Source: Lactiplantibacillus brownii | GTDB taxonomy: Bacteria; Bacillota; Bacilli; Lactobacillales; Lactobacillaceae | Reading direction: 5' to 3' | NCBI RefSeq assembly: GCF_031085375.1 | Contig: NZ_JAVCWF010000008.1 | Location: 1 to 31,118 of the forward strand | DNA: 31,118 nt | Shown: positions 29,845-31,118 of the stretch, in pieces | Layout: each line of letters begins with the position of its first letter | Position numbering within the stretch: the stretch's first letter is position 1 | Notes under the pieces: model-generated | Seen by the model: the letters and a program-made list of their open reading frames with translations, nothing else | Told to the model about the DNA's origin: nothing | Databases searched by the model: none | Program-made: the position numbers and the translations under genes

Positions 29845-30983
29845 CTACTATTAAGTCCGTGCTGAAGCACGTGTGTCCCCCCACCAATACCCATTACAAA
29901 GTTACTCAGTTGCTAAGTGACTTTATAATAGGCCTTAGAGCATGCTGACAACCCGTTATTTAGATATGCGATATGCTTATTCTAGCAACCGCTTTAAGAC
30001 GGACACGATCCAGACCTGCTAGTTGTCTCCCCCAATCGACGACCCACTCTCCCAACCAAAATACCGCATGTTTTTATTTAACAATTCACCAACCTTAACG
30101 GAGAAAATCCAACTAATTTCCTGACTAAGTACAGTCCCGAACCCCCGACAGTTTGACGACTAGTCCACAACGACAACCACATACCATTATACTAACCTAG
30201 TAACGTTTTAGTAGCGATCGTCATGGGCTACTTTTGGCATAAACCTACTATAATAATACTTAATTAATCGACGCCTTCGTTAACCGACCACAAGTGACTA
30301 CACGATGCGCAACTTCTATCAATTATCTACTTTACCGAAAAATAATTAGTCAGTGCCACGTCTCCAAGCAATAAAATGACTAGTTAAGTGTCACTGTAAT
30401 CAGACTTCCCGACAAATTAACCCGTCAAAATTCACTAGTTAAGTGCTTAAAATTATCAATAATCCTCGTTGACTTTTCATAAATCGACCAAAAGTGATCA
30501 CTTTTATCGGATAAAGCGGCTAATTTTCATCATTAGTTTCCCCGCTTAATCATTGTCGTTATTGATTTTCCGGTTAGTTAATCGGGATTGGTAGCGCTAT
30601 TTTACAATTTACCATTTACACAAGATTCTTGACGCTACCAATTTTTCTTGTTTCTGCCCAATTGATTCAATTCAGTAACTATGACAACACCACCTTAACA
30701 AATCATAATTTGGATAATAGTATGTTCCATTTGAAAGCTAAGCCTTATAATTAGCATAGGGTTAATAGCTCTAATCAAAATACCCACAAAAGGCCTGCTC
30801 AACTAACAATTGAGTAGGCCTTTTGTAGTACAAATTAATCCTTATCACAACTAACCTCAATAGCACAACAGGTATAAATAGTGCCTAAAATCCCTAAATA
30901 AATTTCTCTCACAACTGTTTAATAAAGCGGCAATCCCCGTTGTACATGATTAATTAAACATTCAATTCTTAAAACACCTATTT
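29845..30983. other. 1.1-kb region without a recognisable gene
   Basis: No frame above 60 codons with a start and ribosome site on either strand. The plus strand is poor in G between about 30000 and 30600. Visible structure: AAAGTTACT/AGTGACTTT hairpin (29899-29923), two copies of ACTAGTTAAGTG (30379, 30434), a 16-bp palindrome AAAAGTGATCACTTTT (30490-30505), a short match to an IS30 end (30599-30617) and a terminator (30788-30825). Function unknown. Confidence 0.5.
30788..30825. terminator. Bidirectional terminator downstream of the split resolvase
   Basis: AAAAGGCCTGCTCAA pairs with TTGAGTAGGCCTTTT (one mismatch) around a 6-base loop, with T runs on both strands. Confidence 0.85.
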
Positions 30984-31118
30984 TTAAATCGACTTAAACC
31001 TTCGCTGTTGCGTGCGTTTACTAATCCCCGTCTTTCGTTCAATCATCTTATAAGTCATGCCTTGTTTTCGCAACTCATAAGCAAATCTGATCTGTTCATC
31101 AGAATACGTTTTCGGTCG
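30984..31118 (-). CDS. Serine recombinase, C-terminal 44 residues (continues from base 1)
   Basis: Encodes RPKTYSDEQIRFAYELRKQG followed by MTYKMIERKTGISKRTQQRRFKSI and a TAA at 30984-30986: the hinge and helix-turn-helix DNA-binding end of a resolvase. Joined to the frame at 1-420 it gives FREGRPKTYSDEQ, the normal resolvase transition, without any gap or frameshift. Confidence 0.92.
   Translation of the reverse strand, partial: RPKTYSDEQIRFAYELRKQGMTYKMIERKTGISKRTQQRRFKSI

Noticed and set aside
1..31118. tRNA, rRNA or tmRNA genes
   Set aside because: No cloverleaf with CCA end or conserved rRNA blocks was seen on either strand.

Overview
The window looks like a complete circular plasmid of a lactic acid bacterium (family Lactobacillaceae, Lactiplantibacillus/Levilactobacillus type). 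The main evidence is that both ends lie inside one serine-recombinase gene. The reading frame leaving the left edge on the minus strand (ending ...FREG) continues in frame at the right edge (RPKTYSDEQ...), so the molecule was probably opened inside that gene. The family assignment rests on the insertion sequences (IS982, IS150-type IS3, three IS30 elements, an ISL3 remnant), a MobQ-type relaxase, a LysM/Apf-like surface protein, a Hol_Tox type I toxin and gene-by-gene resemblance.

Layout. 30984-31118 plus 1-420: split resolvase. 687-1650: IS982-family element. 1826-5729: a visibly GC-richer block with two overlapping sirtuin-like genes (one apparently active-type and cysteine-free, one with a degenerate active site fused to a cupin_5-like domain), a convergent TetR regulator and a metallophosphoesterase. 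5901-8710: NAD salvage module with an NrtR-type Nudix regulator, nicotinate phosphoribosyltransferase and nicotinamidase. Sirtuins release nicotinamide, and PncA and PncB recycle it, so 1826-8710 reads as an NAD-metabolism island. 9051-10824: second resolvase and an FRG-domain protein. 10993-12832: a type I toxin-antitoxin locus split by an IS150-type element that landed in the antitoxin RNA terminator. 12995-15048: MFS drug-type exporter translationally coupled to an HD hydrolase.

15063-18672 is the plasmid mobility and maintenance backbone: MobA/MobL relaxase, oriT, two small relaxosome proteins and a DinJ/PemK-like toxin-antitoxin pair. 18673-20828 is mostly non-coding and rich in hairpins, with a predicted ~55-nt RNA and AT-rich repeats ahead of a parA/ribbon-helix-helix partition operon (20829-21990). 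No replication initiator is recognisable anywhere on the apparent circle. The backbone (relaxase, PemIK-like pair, structured non-coding segment) recalls the p256 type of Lactobacillus replicon, which I remember as lacking an encoded Rep.

22014-24198 holds two back-to-back IS30 elements and an ISL3 transposase fragment. 24318-27278 is an OpuA-type glycine betaine/carnitine ABC importer on the minus strand, preceded by a perfect 22-bp inverted repeat in its leader. 27597-28690 is a third IS30 element. 29064-29777 is a secreted LysM/Apf-like protein. 29778-30983 has no convincing gene but holds palindromes and repeats. The cargo (osmoprotectant import, exporter, NAD salvage, cell-surface protein) suggests stress or niche adaptation. 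All functional statements come from reading the sequence; no searches were run.
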